24,290 nucleotides of DNA from Syntrophaceae bacterium UBA2280. GTDB taxonomy: Bacteria; Desulfobacterota; Syntrophia; Syntrophales; Smithellaceae. Of this stretch, positions 8,686-16,578 are shown in pieces. Positions within the stretch are counted from its first letter, which is position 1; each line of letters begins with the position of its first letter. The position numbers were made by a program, and so were the translations under genes. The notes under the pieces were generated by a model that ran no database searches, was not told where the DNA came from, and saw nothing but the letters and a program-made list of their open reading frames with translations. Where the stretch lies: NCBI GenBank assembly GCA_002347685.1, contig DDWS01000069.1, forward strand, positions 26,283 through 50,572, read 5' to 3'.

Positions 8686-8823
8686 ATGACAGCGGTGATG
8701 CCCTTTGTGTACGCAGAATCCGGAAAGACAGGGAACGACAAGCGTCTGCGCACAAAACAAATGCTGGAAAGCATTCTCAAGAGCTCGCCCAGCGGCATCA
8801 TCCGACAACATCCGAAGAAGTAA
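8686..8823 (+). CDS. Hypothetical 45-aa ORF between two terminators
   Basis: ATG to TAA frame of 45 codons lying wholly between the acylase terminator and the next terminator, whose 5' arm begins at the stop codon. The product is basic, soluble and has a predicted helix (RTKQMLESILKSS). That piece resembles the linker before a PAS domain (L-x-S-I-L-x-S-S-P-S-G-I), so it may be a relic of a sensor gene. No Shine-Dalgarno is visible before the ATG. I cannot name it; the only support is the snug placement against its own terminator. Confidence 0.3.
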   Translation: MTAVMPFVYAESGKTGNDKRLRTKQMLESILKSSPSGIIRQHPKK

Positions 8824-8854
8824 ATAAACCCGCTGAAAACAGCGGGTTTATTTT
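8822..8854 (+). terminator. Strong intrinsic terminator
   Basis: Perfect 13-bp stem AAATAAACCCGCT / AGCGGGTTTATTT with loop GAAAAC, followed directly by T-rich sequence. The A-rich 5' flank makes it partly bidirectional. It isolates the AAA+/VWA operon from upstream transcription. Confidence 0.88.
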
Positions 8855-8901
8855 GTCATATTGTGCGTCATAATTTTTTTTCAAAATCAACAGAAAAATA
8901 T

Positions 8902-8929
8902 TTGATATTCTCCTGATCACGCCTATATT
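8902..8929 (+). promoter_or_regulatory. Predicted sigma70-type promoter of the AAA+/VWA operon
   Basis: TTGATA (8902-8907), 16-base spacer, TATATT (8924-8929), with an AT-rich stretch just upstream. The predicted start lies near 8936, about 70 bases before the AAA+ start codon. Confidence 0.5.
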
Positions 8930-9004
8930 AGAATCCGGATCGACTAAACACAGGGCTATGCTTCATCAAACCAGACCCGGATATTATTTTAAGAGGAGCA
9001 AAAC

Positions 9005-9835
9005 ATGGCAAAGCGCGAAAAATCCGATAGAATTGAAAATGGCGATTTTAGAGTATCGAAAGAACCTTTTTATCTTCCCCAGGGCAGGGAAATAGAGATG
9101 TTCGAGGCGGCTCATGCCAATAAGCTGCCTATTTTGCTCAACGGCCCCACCGGAAGCGGGAAGACGCGCCTGGTGGAACATATGGCCTGGCGCCTGAATC
9201 GTCCGCTCTATACCGTCGCCTGCCATGACGACCTGAGCGCCAATGATCTGACCGGCCGCTACATCATCAAGGGAGACGAGGTGGAATGGATTGACGGCCC
9301 CCTTTTGATGGCCGTACGAGAAGGCGGGATCGCCTACCTTGACGAAGTGGTCGAAGCCCGCAAGGATGTGACAGTTGTCATTCATCCCCTGACGGATCAT
9401 CGGCGCTATCTGCCTGTGGAAAAAAAAGGAAAAATTTTCCACGCCCCCGAAGAATTCATGATGGTCATCAGTTATAATCCCAATTACCAGAGTGTTCTAA
9501 AGGAACTGAAACCCAGCACGCGGCAACGCTTTATTTCGATCAATCTCGGCTGGCCTGCAGAAGATCTGGAAGTAAGGATTGTCAGCCGGGAGGCCGGTGT
9601 GGATGAGACAATGTCGTTAAAGCTGGTCAAAGCAGCCAACCGGATACGCAATCTGATTCACCAGGGTCTGGAGGAAGGCGTATCCACGCGAGAGCTGGTC
9701 TATGCGGGAATGCTCCTCAAAAGCGGCATGCCTGTTCAGGAATCGCTTCGCGCCACCATGATCGAACCGCTGACCTACGACAGCGATCTGAAAAAGAGCA
9801 TCGAAGAGGTACTTAAAAACTATTTCAGCTTCTAA
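9005..9835 (+). CDS. MoxR-type AAA+ ATPase, CbbQ/NirQ/NorQ-like
   Basis: ATP-driven remodelling factor. Members of this branch act with a VWA partner (CbbQ/CbbO on Rubisco, NorQ/NorD on nitric oxide reductase) to activate or metallate a client enzyme. AAGAGGAGC precedes the ATG. In the 276-aa protein one sees Walker A GPTGSGKT (47-54), Walker B IAYLDEV (109-115), a sensor-1 Asn in SYNPNYQ (N158) and the arginine-finger region STRQRF (171-176). The lid domain with L-V-Y-A-G-M-L-L is typical of CbbQ/NorQ. The protein is soluble. Only 12 bases separate it from the VWA gene, so they form one transcription unit. The client cannot be read from context: neither Rubisco nor NO reductase genes are here, so I give no cbbQ or norQ symbol. 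Confidence 0.93.
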   Translation: MAKREKSDRIENGDFRVSKEPFYLPQGREIEMFEAAHANKLPILLNGPTGSGKTRLVEHMAWRLNRPLYTVACHDDLSANDLTGRYIIKGDEVEWIDGPLLMAVREGGIAYLDEVVEARKDVTVVIHPLTDHRRYLPVEKKGKIFHAPEEFMMVISYNPNYQSVLKELKPSTRQRFISINLGWPAEDLEVRIVSREAGVDETMSLKLVKAANRIRNLIHQGLEEGVSTRELVYAGMLLKSGMPVQESLRATMIEPLTYDSDLKKSIEEVLKNYFSF

Positions 9836-9847
9836 CGGGTAGGATGA

Positions 9848-12800
9848 ATGCCAAAAGATCGATTCAAAGATAGATTCGAGAAAATTCACCCTGACGCCGG
9901 GGAGGCTGATGACCATGTGGAATCTGAGCTGATGGCCCGTTTTGGCGCCACCTTCTCTCCCCTCATCGAACGCTTCGGGGAGGAAGGCATTGATGCCATC
10001 CTGACGCCGATTGCCCGAATCGCTGACGTTGATCGTCAGGCGGCTTACGTCCTTCTGGACCGGTGTCCGGACATTGTGGCCCGGCTGCTCCCCTTCGGCG
10101 AGGAAACCGTTTTAAACGTTTTCGGCATGGCCAGTCAGGTGATCCCTTTCGGCGCTCCTGTTGCCGTGCGCTTTCTGGAAATCAGTCCCGTGCTGATTTC
10201 TGAAAATGATTTCGAGACCCTGACTCAAACCGCCGCCCTGGCGTGCAGCATCGCTTCGATCGACAACCGGACAGCCGTGTGCGTCCTTAAGGAAAGCCCT
10301 GCCATCATCGGCAGGATCGGTTTTGAAGGCCTGCACAGGGTCGCAGCTCTTGGTGCCGCGATTGCCCGCGAAAGCTGGGCCCACTCCATCTCGGCTATTG
10401 AAGAAAGCCCCGGCCTGATTGACAAGATGATGAAAGCCGGCGCGGATATCCCTTCGGTCCTGGCGGTTTACCATCTGGCTTCCGTGATGGCCCGGGACAA
10501 CTGGAACATCGCCCTGGAGCTCGTGACAAATATTCCCGGCATTACACAGCGCTTAGCCAACCACGGCCGGACAGACCTGCTGGCCGTCCTGTACGACCGT
10601 GCCGCACAGACAACCACCTTCGGCGCCCGGATGGCGTACACTTTTCTTGACACAGCCCCCGGTCTGATTGACCGCCTGGGACAGGACGGGTTGGAACCGG
10701 TCTGGCAGTGTGCCCTGGCCATGGCGGCCGACAACCCTGAAAATGCAGTAGTTTTATTGATGAAAAGCCCCGAGATTATCGATCTTCTGAAAACCCGCTT
10801 CAATGATGATCAAACAGAAAGCATTTTTCGCCTGGGGCATGCACTTTCCACCGTCAGTTCGCAGGTTGCCTTGAGATTCATCACGGCAAGCGTGGATCTG
10901 ATGGAACGGCAGGATGAAAGGGGATTGCAGCAGATCGCGGACATGGCCGGAAAGATGGCCCGTGTGAGCAACGCGGCGGCGGTTGCATTCCTGGATGTAG
11001 CCCCGATCCTTCTGGATAAAATCGGCATGGAAGGGTTGAGCCAAATCTGCGTCCTGGGTATGGATATCGCAGGGCGAAGCTGGGAAACAGCCTCGCGGCT
11101 CCTTTTGAAAAGCCCCGATCTGATTGACCGCATCGGCATTGACGGGTTGAAACTGATCGGTGATTTCGCGTCTTTGCTTGCGCACGAAAGCTGGTCTGCC
11201 GCCGCTTCACTTCTGGATAAATGTCCTTCCATCATCGACGGGCTTCTGAAACTGGGCGATCCGTCGCTTATCACGCAAGTGTGTCACCTAGGGGGGCGCA
11301 TTTTACATTACAACGCCCGGATGGCTGTCAGCCTGCTGGATCGCAGTCCGGAAATTATCAGTTTGATCGGGTTTGAAGGCCTGGAAAAACTCGAAGATCT
11401 GGCGCACCATACGGGTACTGAGAGTTGGACAACCGCCGTCAGCCTTCTGGAAACAAGCCCGCGCATTATCGAACGGCTGGGATATGACGGGTTGATTGTA
11501 ATCGCCGATCTGGCCCGTCTCGTCGCCCGCCAGAACAGCTATGGCGCTGTCAGCCTGTTGGAAAAAAGTCCCGATCTGATCGACCGGCTGCTGGCCCGCG
11601 AAGACAGATCGTTTGTCCTTCGCGTTTATGGGTTTGCCGCTGATGCGGCTTCCTCCGACTGGCGGCTGGCATCGACACTGCTGGAAGAAAGCCCGGCGCT
11701 GCTTTCCCGAATCGGCACCGAGGGGCTTGAAAAATTGTTTGCCCTGATGATCAGGACCGCCCGCAACAGCGGGAAAATCGCAAAGCGTCTTCTGGATGTG
11801 AGCGCCGCCGTGATTGATAAAACAGGTTTTGAAGGCCTGGAGATTCTGGTGGAATGCGCATCGGTCATCGCTGAAAAAGACTGGCAGACTGCCATTGCCC
11901 TGATTGAAAAAAGTCCCGGACTGATCGACCGGCTGGATCACCTCGGCGACAGGGCTATAGCTGTGCGCGTCTACGGGCTTGCCGCTTCCGTCGCCCGTAC
12001 GAGCCCCGCTGCGGCCGTGGCGCTTCTCGAAAAAAGCCCCGAATTCATTCAATGGGTTGGATTGGAGGGATTCGGCATGATTGCGGCATTTGTCGAAAAC
12101 ACAGCCAAAGAAGACGAAGAAAAGGCCCTGTCCTTCCTGACTGGCCATTCACCCGCCTTCAGTGACTTCATGGAGGGCATCCCCAAAGGTCTGGAACTCA
12201 AGACCATCTCTCATCTTCTGTCCACCTACCTGAGGGCCCTGCTGGGACGCCGCGTGGAAATCGCCGAGGCCGAAACGGTCTATACGGACGGCCGGAAAAT
12301 TTATCTGCCCGGACGGATCAAAGATTTTCAGGATACAGAAGACAACTTCAAGCTCTACAAGGTATCCGCCACCCATCAGGAAGCACATCTGGAATACGGA
12401 AGCTTTGAATTTGATCTCTCACGAATCCCGGACGTCGTCGGGGAGATTGCCGCCCGATGCGGAGATCGGGAAGAAAATGAAGATCAAAGCGACATTGACC
12501 GTTTTGCAAATCTGTTTTTGGAACCGGATTTGGCGCGGGATCTCTTTAATCTGCTGGAGGACTTCAGGATTGAAGGCATCCTGAAACGGGAGTATCCCGC
12601 CCTCGGTGAGGATATTTCAGCCATGAACCTTCATATGACGGCAAAGAGGCGCTCACCGCGAAAGATGACCAACCCGAAACAACGAACGGTGGAAATGATC
12701 GCTCAGAGCCTGATGGCTGGTAAAGTGTTCGACCATACCGACGATCCGGCCATCCCTATTCTCCGGGGTGCGCTGAGTCTGTCCTTGCCCCTGTCACAAA

Positions 12801-14263
12801 CGGAAGCGGACGTTCACGATGCGGCGCGCGTGGCCTCCAGGGTGTATCGGATGATCGATGAGGCGTTCAGAGAACCTTACCGGCCGGTCAAACCCCTGTC
12901 CAAACCGCTGGATCAGGACATGGTTTCCCGGAATATCGGCAGTTTCGGTAAAACATCGCAGCAAATACAGGACCGCCTGCAGGGACGCCAGTCATCACAG
13001 CGCATCCCGTCCGGATCGAGAGTGGAATCGCAAAGCAATGATCAAAGCGATACGACGCCCGCACAATCAAGGCCGGAATCGGATCACGTGGCGCTAAGGC
13101 CCCATCGTACGGGACAAGACCAGCAAAGTTTTCGAGGCCCGTCTGGCGGCGGGAAGCCCGAGGCGGGCGATGCCGTGCCACACCAGGAAGAGACCGGCAG
13201 TACGGATCCCTCCATGAAATATGACGCGCCGGAAAAAATCGAACGGCTGCTGCGCGCCTTGTATCAGGAACGCGGCACCACGCCCAGGGAGATCGAACGG
13301 CGCCTGGAATCGATGAGCGCGAATGATGTTTATCTTTTCATGCGCAGCCTGGAGGCTTCTCTCGATAAAAAAACAGAACTCCAGAACGAACAAGGAACGT
13401 CTCTTTATGTCGAATGGGGTGAGGACCTTCAGGATTACCGGCAAAACTGGACGAGAATCCGCGAACAGACCCACGCGGGAACCTCTCTTGCTTTTTACCG
13501 TGAAACGACGGACCAGCACGCGGGGCTTTTAAAAAAGATCCGGCGGGAATTCCAAATGCTCAAGCCGGAAGGCTTCACGAGGCTCAAACGCCAATATGAC
13601 GGCGATGACGTCGATCTGGATGCCGTGGTGGAGTTTATGGTGGATCGCAAAGCGGGTATTTCTCCTTCCGAGAAAAACTACACCCTCATTCAAAAACGAA
13701 GGCGCGATATTGCCGTGGCCTTCCTCGTCGACATGAGCCGCAGCACCAGGGGCTCCACGATCGAACGGGAAAAGGAATCGCTGATCATCATGTCGGAAGC
13801 CCTCTACGAAGTCGGCGACGCCTTCGCCATTTACGGATTTTCCGGAGACAACCGTGACAACGTTGATTACTACCGCATCAAGGATTTCGACGATCACTAC
13901 GACGACAGGACCAAGAAAAGAATTTCCGCCATCGAGGATCATTTTGAAAACCGCGACGGAACAGCCATCCGGCACACGGTAAGCAAGCTCAGAGGGCGGC
14001 CGGAACGAACGAAGCTGATGATCCTGCTTAGCGACGGCAAGCCCGTGGACAAGGAATATTCGGGAACTTACGCCATTGAGGACACGCGAATGGCCCTGAA
14101 AGAAGCCCGGCATTTCGGGATCAAGACTTTCTGTATCACGATGGACAGGGCCGCCGCCGAATATCTGCCCCGCATGTACAGCCACAGCAGTTGGACCGTC
14201 ATCGACGACGTGGTGAAGCTCCCGGAAAAGATCACCCGGATCTACCGGATGCTGACAACCTGA
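9848..14263 (+). CDS. Giant CbbO/NorD-like VWA-domain protein with N-terminal repeat solenoid
   Basis: Partner of the preceding AAA+ ATPase, probably the adaptor that recognises the client enzyme. The C-terminal VWA domain (about 1285-1471) has a full MIDAS signature: D1295-M-S1297-R-S1299, a Thr-containing loop (GTAIRHT) and LLSDGK (D1396). A middle domain (about 780-1010) carries features I associate with NorD/CbbO: D-G-x-x-I-x-L-P, N-F-x-L-Y-K and ATHQEAHLEYGSF (H843, H847, E849). A Gln/Ser/Arg/Pro-rich disordered linker follows (about 1020-1125). Residues 71-764 are 18 tandem helical repeats of 37 or 40-42 aa, with consensus L-L-E-K-S-P-D-L-I-D-R-I-G-x-E-G-L, predicted to form an alpha-solenoid. 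At 1471 aa it is far longer than CbbO or NorD, which I recall as roughly 600-800 aa. A weak GTAGGA precedes the ATG, which suggests coupling. Confidence 0.9.
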   Translation: MPKDRFKDRFEKIHPDAGEADDHVESELMARFGATFSPLIERFGEEGIDAILTPIARIADVDRQAAYVLLDRCPDIVARLLPFGEETVLNVFGMASQVIPFGAPVAVRFLEISPVLISENDFETLTQTAALACSIASIDNRTAVCVLKESPAIIGRIGFEGLHRVAALGAAIARESWAHSISAIEESPGLIDKMMKAGADIPSVLAVYHLASVMARDNWNIALELVTNIPGITQRLANHGRTDLLAVLYDRAAQTTTFGARMAYTFLDTAPGLIDRLGQDGLEPVWQCALAMAADNPENAVVLLMKSPEIIDLLKTRFNDDQTESIFRLGHALSTVSSQVALRFITASVDLMERQDERGLQQIADMAGKMARVSNAAAVAFLDVAPILLDKIGMEGLSQICVLGMDIAGRSWETASRLLLKSPDLIDRIGIDGLKLIGDFASLLAHESWSAAASLLDKCPSIIDGLLKLGDPSLITQVCHLGGRILHYNARMAVSLLDRSPEIISLIGFEGLEKLEDLAHHTGTESWTTAVSLLETSPRIIERLGYDGLIVIADLARLVARQNSYGAVSLLEKSPDLIDRLLAREDRSFVLRVYGFAADAASSDWRLASTLLEESPALLSRIGTEGLEKLFALMIRTARNSGKIAKRLLDVSAAVIDKTGFEGLEILVECASVIAEKDWQTAIALIEKSPGLIDRLDHLGDRAIAVRVYGLAASVARTSPAAAVALLEKSPEFIQWVGLEGFGMIAAFVENTAKEDEEKALSFLTGHSPAFSDFMEGIPKGLELKTISHLLSTYLRALLGRRVEIAEAETVYTDGRKIYLPGRIKDFQDTEDNFKLYKVSATHQEAHLEYGSFEFDLSRIPDVVGEIAARCGDREENEDQSDIDRFANLFLEPDLARDLFNLLEDFRIEGILKREYPALGEDISAMNLHMTAKRRSPRKMTNPKQRTVEMIAQSLMAGKVFDHTDDPAIPILRGALSLSLPLSQTEADVHDAARVASRVYRMIDEAFREPYRPVKPLSKPLDQDMVSRNIGSFGKTSQQIQDRLQGRQSSQRIPSGSRVESQSNDQSDTTPAQSRPESDHVALRPHRTGQDQQSFRGPSGGGKPEAGDAVPHQEETGSTDPSMKYDAPEKIERLLRALYQERGTTPREIERRLESMSANDVYLFMRSLEASLDKKTELQNEQGTSLYVEWGEDLQDYRQNWTRIREQTHAGTSLAFYRETTDQHAGLLKKIRREFQMLKPEGFTRLKRQYDGDDVDLDAVVEFMVDRKAGISPSEKNYTLIQKRRRDIAVAFLVDMSRSTRGSTIEREKESLIIMSEALYEVGDAFAIYGFSGDNRDNVDYYRIKDFDDHYDDRTKKRISAIEDHFENRDGTAIRHTVSKLRGRPERTKLMILLSDGKPVDKEYSGTYAIEDTRMALKEARHFGIKTFCITMDRAAAEYLPRMYSHSSWTVIDDVVKLPEKITRIYRMLTT
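10058..12139 (+). repeat. 18 tandem protein repeats of 37/41 residues in the VWA protein
   Basis: In-frame repeat array encoding residues 71-764. Units begin at the (D/E)-(K/R/E)-S-P motif and run about 37 residues (short) or 40-42 residues (long). Long units are 1, 4, 5, 7, 11, 14 and 17; the extra four residues always fall at the same loop, after L-I-D-x-L-L. Units 11-18 follow a strict long-short-short rhythm, a higher-order period of 115 residues (345 bases). At the DNA level the units are diverged, so duplication is old. Confidence 0.9.
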
Positions 14264-14342
14264 AGCTGATTCCTTCCTTTTCAACGAAAAGGCATCGCTG
14301 ACGCATGACCCTGTGTCTTTGAATGATCGTGACGGCAATGAG

Positions 14343-14370
14343 GATGAGACGCACAGTCATGCGTCTCATC
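14343..14370. terminator. Hairpin between convergent genes
   Basis: Perfect 11-bp stem GATGAGACGCA/TGCGTCTCATC, loop CAGTCA, midway between the VWA gene and the convergent DUF169 gene. It lacks a clear T-run on either strand, so it could act as a bidirectional barrier with low intrinsic efficiency. Confidence 0.55.
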
Positions 14371-14399
14371 GATGAAAGTCCTCTTGTCGCTTTAGTAAA

Positions 14400-15179
14400 T
14401 CATGCTGATCCCTTGGCTTTTTCCGCTGCCGGATAGAAGTTGGCAAGTGCGTAAAGCGGGTTGGTAATGCCTCCGATATTGACTGTGGGATATATAAAGC
14501 CGACTTTTTTCAACAGACGCATACCTTCAATGGCCCGATCAATCTCTCCGGGCGGAAGTGCAATCACGATTTCATCATCGGGCACCTGCCCCATGGCCCT
14601 TTCTCCGTAACACGGGATAGCCAGCGCGGGCTTGCCGCTGACAAAACATTGGGCGATGGAATCCGTGCACGCTCCTTCTCCGATAAAGGAAAAATTAAAT
14701 TTTTCATACTTGACCTTTTGGAGGCCGCACATAATCATCATGATCTGGGCCGGGTTGCCGAAGATGGAAATAACATCCGGCTCGAAGGAGATCCTGGCCA
14801 GGGGCGCCAGAACGATGGCTTCTCCGACGGGCATCAAGGGATAATCTTTCTGTTGAACCATGGCATCTTCCGGTGACGCAAACCATGTTTTCGAAAGCAT
14901 GTTGGCCTCCGTCTGCATGGTTTCCTCCGTTGTCGGCTTCAGCGCATGAAGACGCTTGCATCGATCCAGGATCTTGCTGTCGCTTTCGACGCCCAGAATC
15001 ATCCCCATGGTTCTGACCATAAAGGGCAACTGACAAAACGTGTGGGTCTTGTCCATTCGGGTGAGGTCCTTGATATTATCCAGTTCATCAGCCTTTTCGA
15101 GCCTTTTGAATACCACCGGTTCGGTTTTGAGAGCCAGGTATTTCCTGAACGCCGCGCTTTTTTCCGCCCAATCAATCAT
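14400..15179 (-). CDS. DUF169 (ArCR) domain protein
   Basis: A 259-aa soluble protein of the uncharacterised DUF169/COG2043 family, which is common in anaerobes and archaea; no reaction is established as far as I know. Recognisable parts are the N-terminal segment with P-V-V-F-K-R-L, and the C-terminal block with F-S-F-I-G-E-G-A-C-T-D-S, GKPALAIPCYGERAM and D-D-E-I-V-I-A-L-P-P. It has several Cys (FCQLPF, MCGLQK, GACTDS, QCFVSG, IPCYGE) that might bind metal or redox partners, which is inference only. Start is set by AGGAGGT six bases upstream of the ATG. It lies 42 bases downstream of the alcohol dehydrogenase on the same strand, so the two are probably cotranscribed and may share a substrate. 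Confidence 0.85.
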   Translation of the reverse strand: MIDWAEKSAAFRKYLALKTEPVVFKRLEKADELDNIKDLTRMDKTHTFCQLPFMVRTMGMILGVESDSKILDRCKRLHALKPTTEETMQTEANMLSKTWFASPEDAMVQQKDYPLMPVGEAIVLAPLARISFEPDVISIFGNPAQIMMIMCGLQKVKYEKFNFSFIGEGACTDSIAQCFVSGKPALAIPCYGERAMGQVPDDEIVIALPPGEIDRAIEGMRLLKKVGFIYPTVNIGGITNPLYALANFYPAAEKAKGSA

Positions 15180-15221
15180 CTTTTTACCTCCTGATAAAAT
15201 GATTCAGTATAAAGATTCCCC

Positions 15222-16142
15222 TCAGGGTTCAACGAGAATTTTAATGGCGGTTTTGCTCTTTCCCGCCAGAACTTCAAAGCCGCTTTTGACGATGTCGGCA
15301 AGAGGGATAATGTCCGTGATGATACTTTCGGGCCGGATCAGTCCAGTTTCCAGCCATTTCATGGCCAGAGGGGGGTTGATGAAGTTGGTGCCGATCATCG
15401 TCGTTTCACGGGTCACAAAACCCAGCATATGGACGGCAGCCCGTTCCGTAAAGATCCCCTGGACGATGACCGTTCCCCTGTAGCGGGCCGAGGCCAGGCA
15501 GTCTTTGAGCGTCGCCTCGATGCCGACCGCCTCGATGGCCACATCCACGCCGCGACCCTTCGTCAGTTCCTTGATCTTTGCAGGACTCTTGATTTCCGCG
15601 GGATTCCAGGCCAGCGTTGCCCCCAGCACTTCAGCCATTTTTCGCCGATTTTCCAGAACATCCGTGATGTATATCGTCTGGACACCCATCGCCTTGAGTC
15701 CCATCAGCAGCATGAGCCCTACCGTTCCGGCACCGGCAATGAAAACAGTGTCCCCGGGCTGAACATGACCGCGTTCAATGGCGTAGGCCGCGCCGGCCAG
15801 GGGTTCCAGCACAGCGGCCTGTTTCCAGGCCATGTCGTCGGGAATCTTCAACAGGCGCTCCATCGGGCAAACAACCGCTTCGGCGTACGCGCCGGCCACC
15901 AGGGTACAAACACGATCACCGGCCTTGTAATCCTCAACACCCTGTCCAACGGCGACGATATTGCCGCAGGCTTCATGACCGAAAGGGCTCTCCGGAAACG
16001 GGCCATGCAGGTATTCATGCAAATCGGATCCGCAGATGCCGCAATATTTTATTCTGACGATCACTTCACCGGGCCCCGGCGCCGGGTCCGGAACTTCCTC
16101 AACCCTGATGTCCCGAATACCGTGATAAATCGCTTTTTTCAT
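15222..16142 (-). CDS. Zinc-dependent medium-chain alcohol/polyol dehydrogenase without structural-zinc lobe
   Basis: NAD(P)-dependent oxidoreductase of the MDR superfamily, closest in look to butanediol/sorbitol/threonine dehydrogenases; substrate unknown. Catalytic zinc ligands are visible: C37 in GICGSD, H56-E57 in FGHEACG and E113 in LEPLAGAAYA. The Rossmann motif is GAGTVG (137-142). The frame runs upstream to 16205, but AAAGGGGAAG sits just before the ATG at 16142, and MKKAIYH is the usual family start, so 306 aa is the better call. That is about 40 residues shorter than typical. The missing piece lies after GDRVCTLVAG, where the four-Cys structural zinc loop normally sits, so the enzyme has catalytic but no structural zinc. 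It is the first gene of a unit with DUF169. Confidence 0.9.
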   Translation of the reverse strand: MKKAIYHGIRDIRVEEVPDPAPGPGEVIVRIKYCGICGSDLHEYLHGPFPESPFGHEACGNIVAVGQGVEDYKAGDRVCTLVAGAYAEAVVCPMERLLKIPDDMAWKQAAVLEPLAGAAYAIERGHVQPGDTVFIAGAGTVGLMLLMGLKAMGVQTIYITDVLENRRKMAEVLGATLAWNPAEIKSPAKIKELTKGRGVDVAIEAVGIEATLKDCLASARYRGTVIVQGIFTERAAVHMLGFVTRETTMIGTNFINPPLAMKWLETGLIRPESIITDIIPLADIVKSGFEVLAGKSKTAIKILVEP

Positions 16143-16240
16143 GAAACTTCCCCTTTCAGATTGAATGATTCTTGTCAACAAAAACACCCGATGCGTATCA
16201 CGCACTCATGCTACCGTCAAGACGACCTGATGCGTTCTAG

Positions 16241-16316
16241 TCCCCCTTTCGCAAAGGGGGATTCAGGGGGATTTTGCGGCTAAAATCCTCCCTACCCCTC
16301 CTTTATGAAAGGAGGG
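16241..16316. repeat. Nested inverted-repeat (REP/MITE-like) element
   Basis: Three consecutive hairpins in 76 bases: TCCCCCTTT/AAAGGGGGA (16241-16249 with 16253-16261, loop CGC), GGGGGATTTT/AAAATCCTCC (16266-16275 with 16282-16291, one G-U, loop GCGGCT) and CCCTCCTTT/AAAGGAGGG (16296-16304 with 16308-16316, loop ATG). The right half is an imperfect inverted copy of the left half, so the whole folds as a clover. It lies between the divergent ADH and alpha/beta hydrolase genes. CCCCCTTT-AAAGGGGG repeats of this look are dispersed in many bacterial genomes. Confidence 0.8.
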
Positions 16317-16578
16317 AATAAAAATCCACCTGTTTTCGGCACAGTCTCTTCAATGATTGTCAGGGCGTAACTGAATATCCCATTGTGTATAAATGTGGAA
16401 ATCAGAAATGTTTTTATGGTAGATTTGCCACCGTTTAAGCATTTGTGGAAATCAAAAGGAATGCATCATAAGAAGATCAAAAAGAAAGCCACGGAATCTG
16501 AATGGAGCAAACGGTGCACACCTTCGAAAGCACCGGCAAATATCAACGACATCAATAAACAAAAGAAAGGACATCATC
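16317..16578. other. Non-coding gap upstream of the alpha/beta hydrolase
   Basis: AT-rich stretch after the hairpin element. A TGTGTATAAAT box near 16384-16394 could be an extended -10, but I find no matching -35. A 78-codon frame at 16383-16619 overlaps the hydrolase start and is rich in Lys and His; I do not regard it as a gene. Confidence 0.3.

Noticed and set aside
7337..8755. A 472-codon open frame on the minus strand
   Set aside because: It lies antisense to the well-supported acylase gene, has no family signature and no ribosome site; it is a mirror of codon bias in the real gene.
9005..14263. Naming the AAA+/VWA pair cbbQO or norQD
   Set aside because: No Rubisco or nitric oxide reductase gene is in the window and the VWA protein is about twice the usual length, so the client is unknown.
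13529..14338. A 269-codon minus-strand frame over the VWA domain
   Set aside because: Antisense to the MIDAS-bearing VWA region; no motif or start signal.
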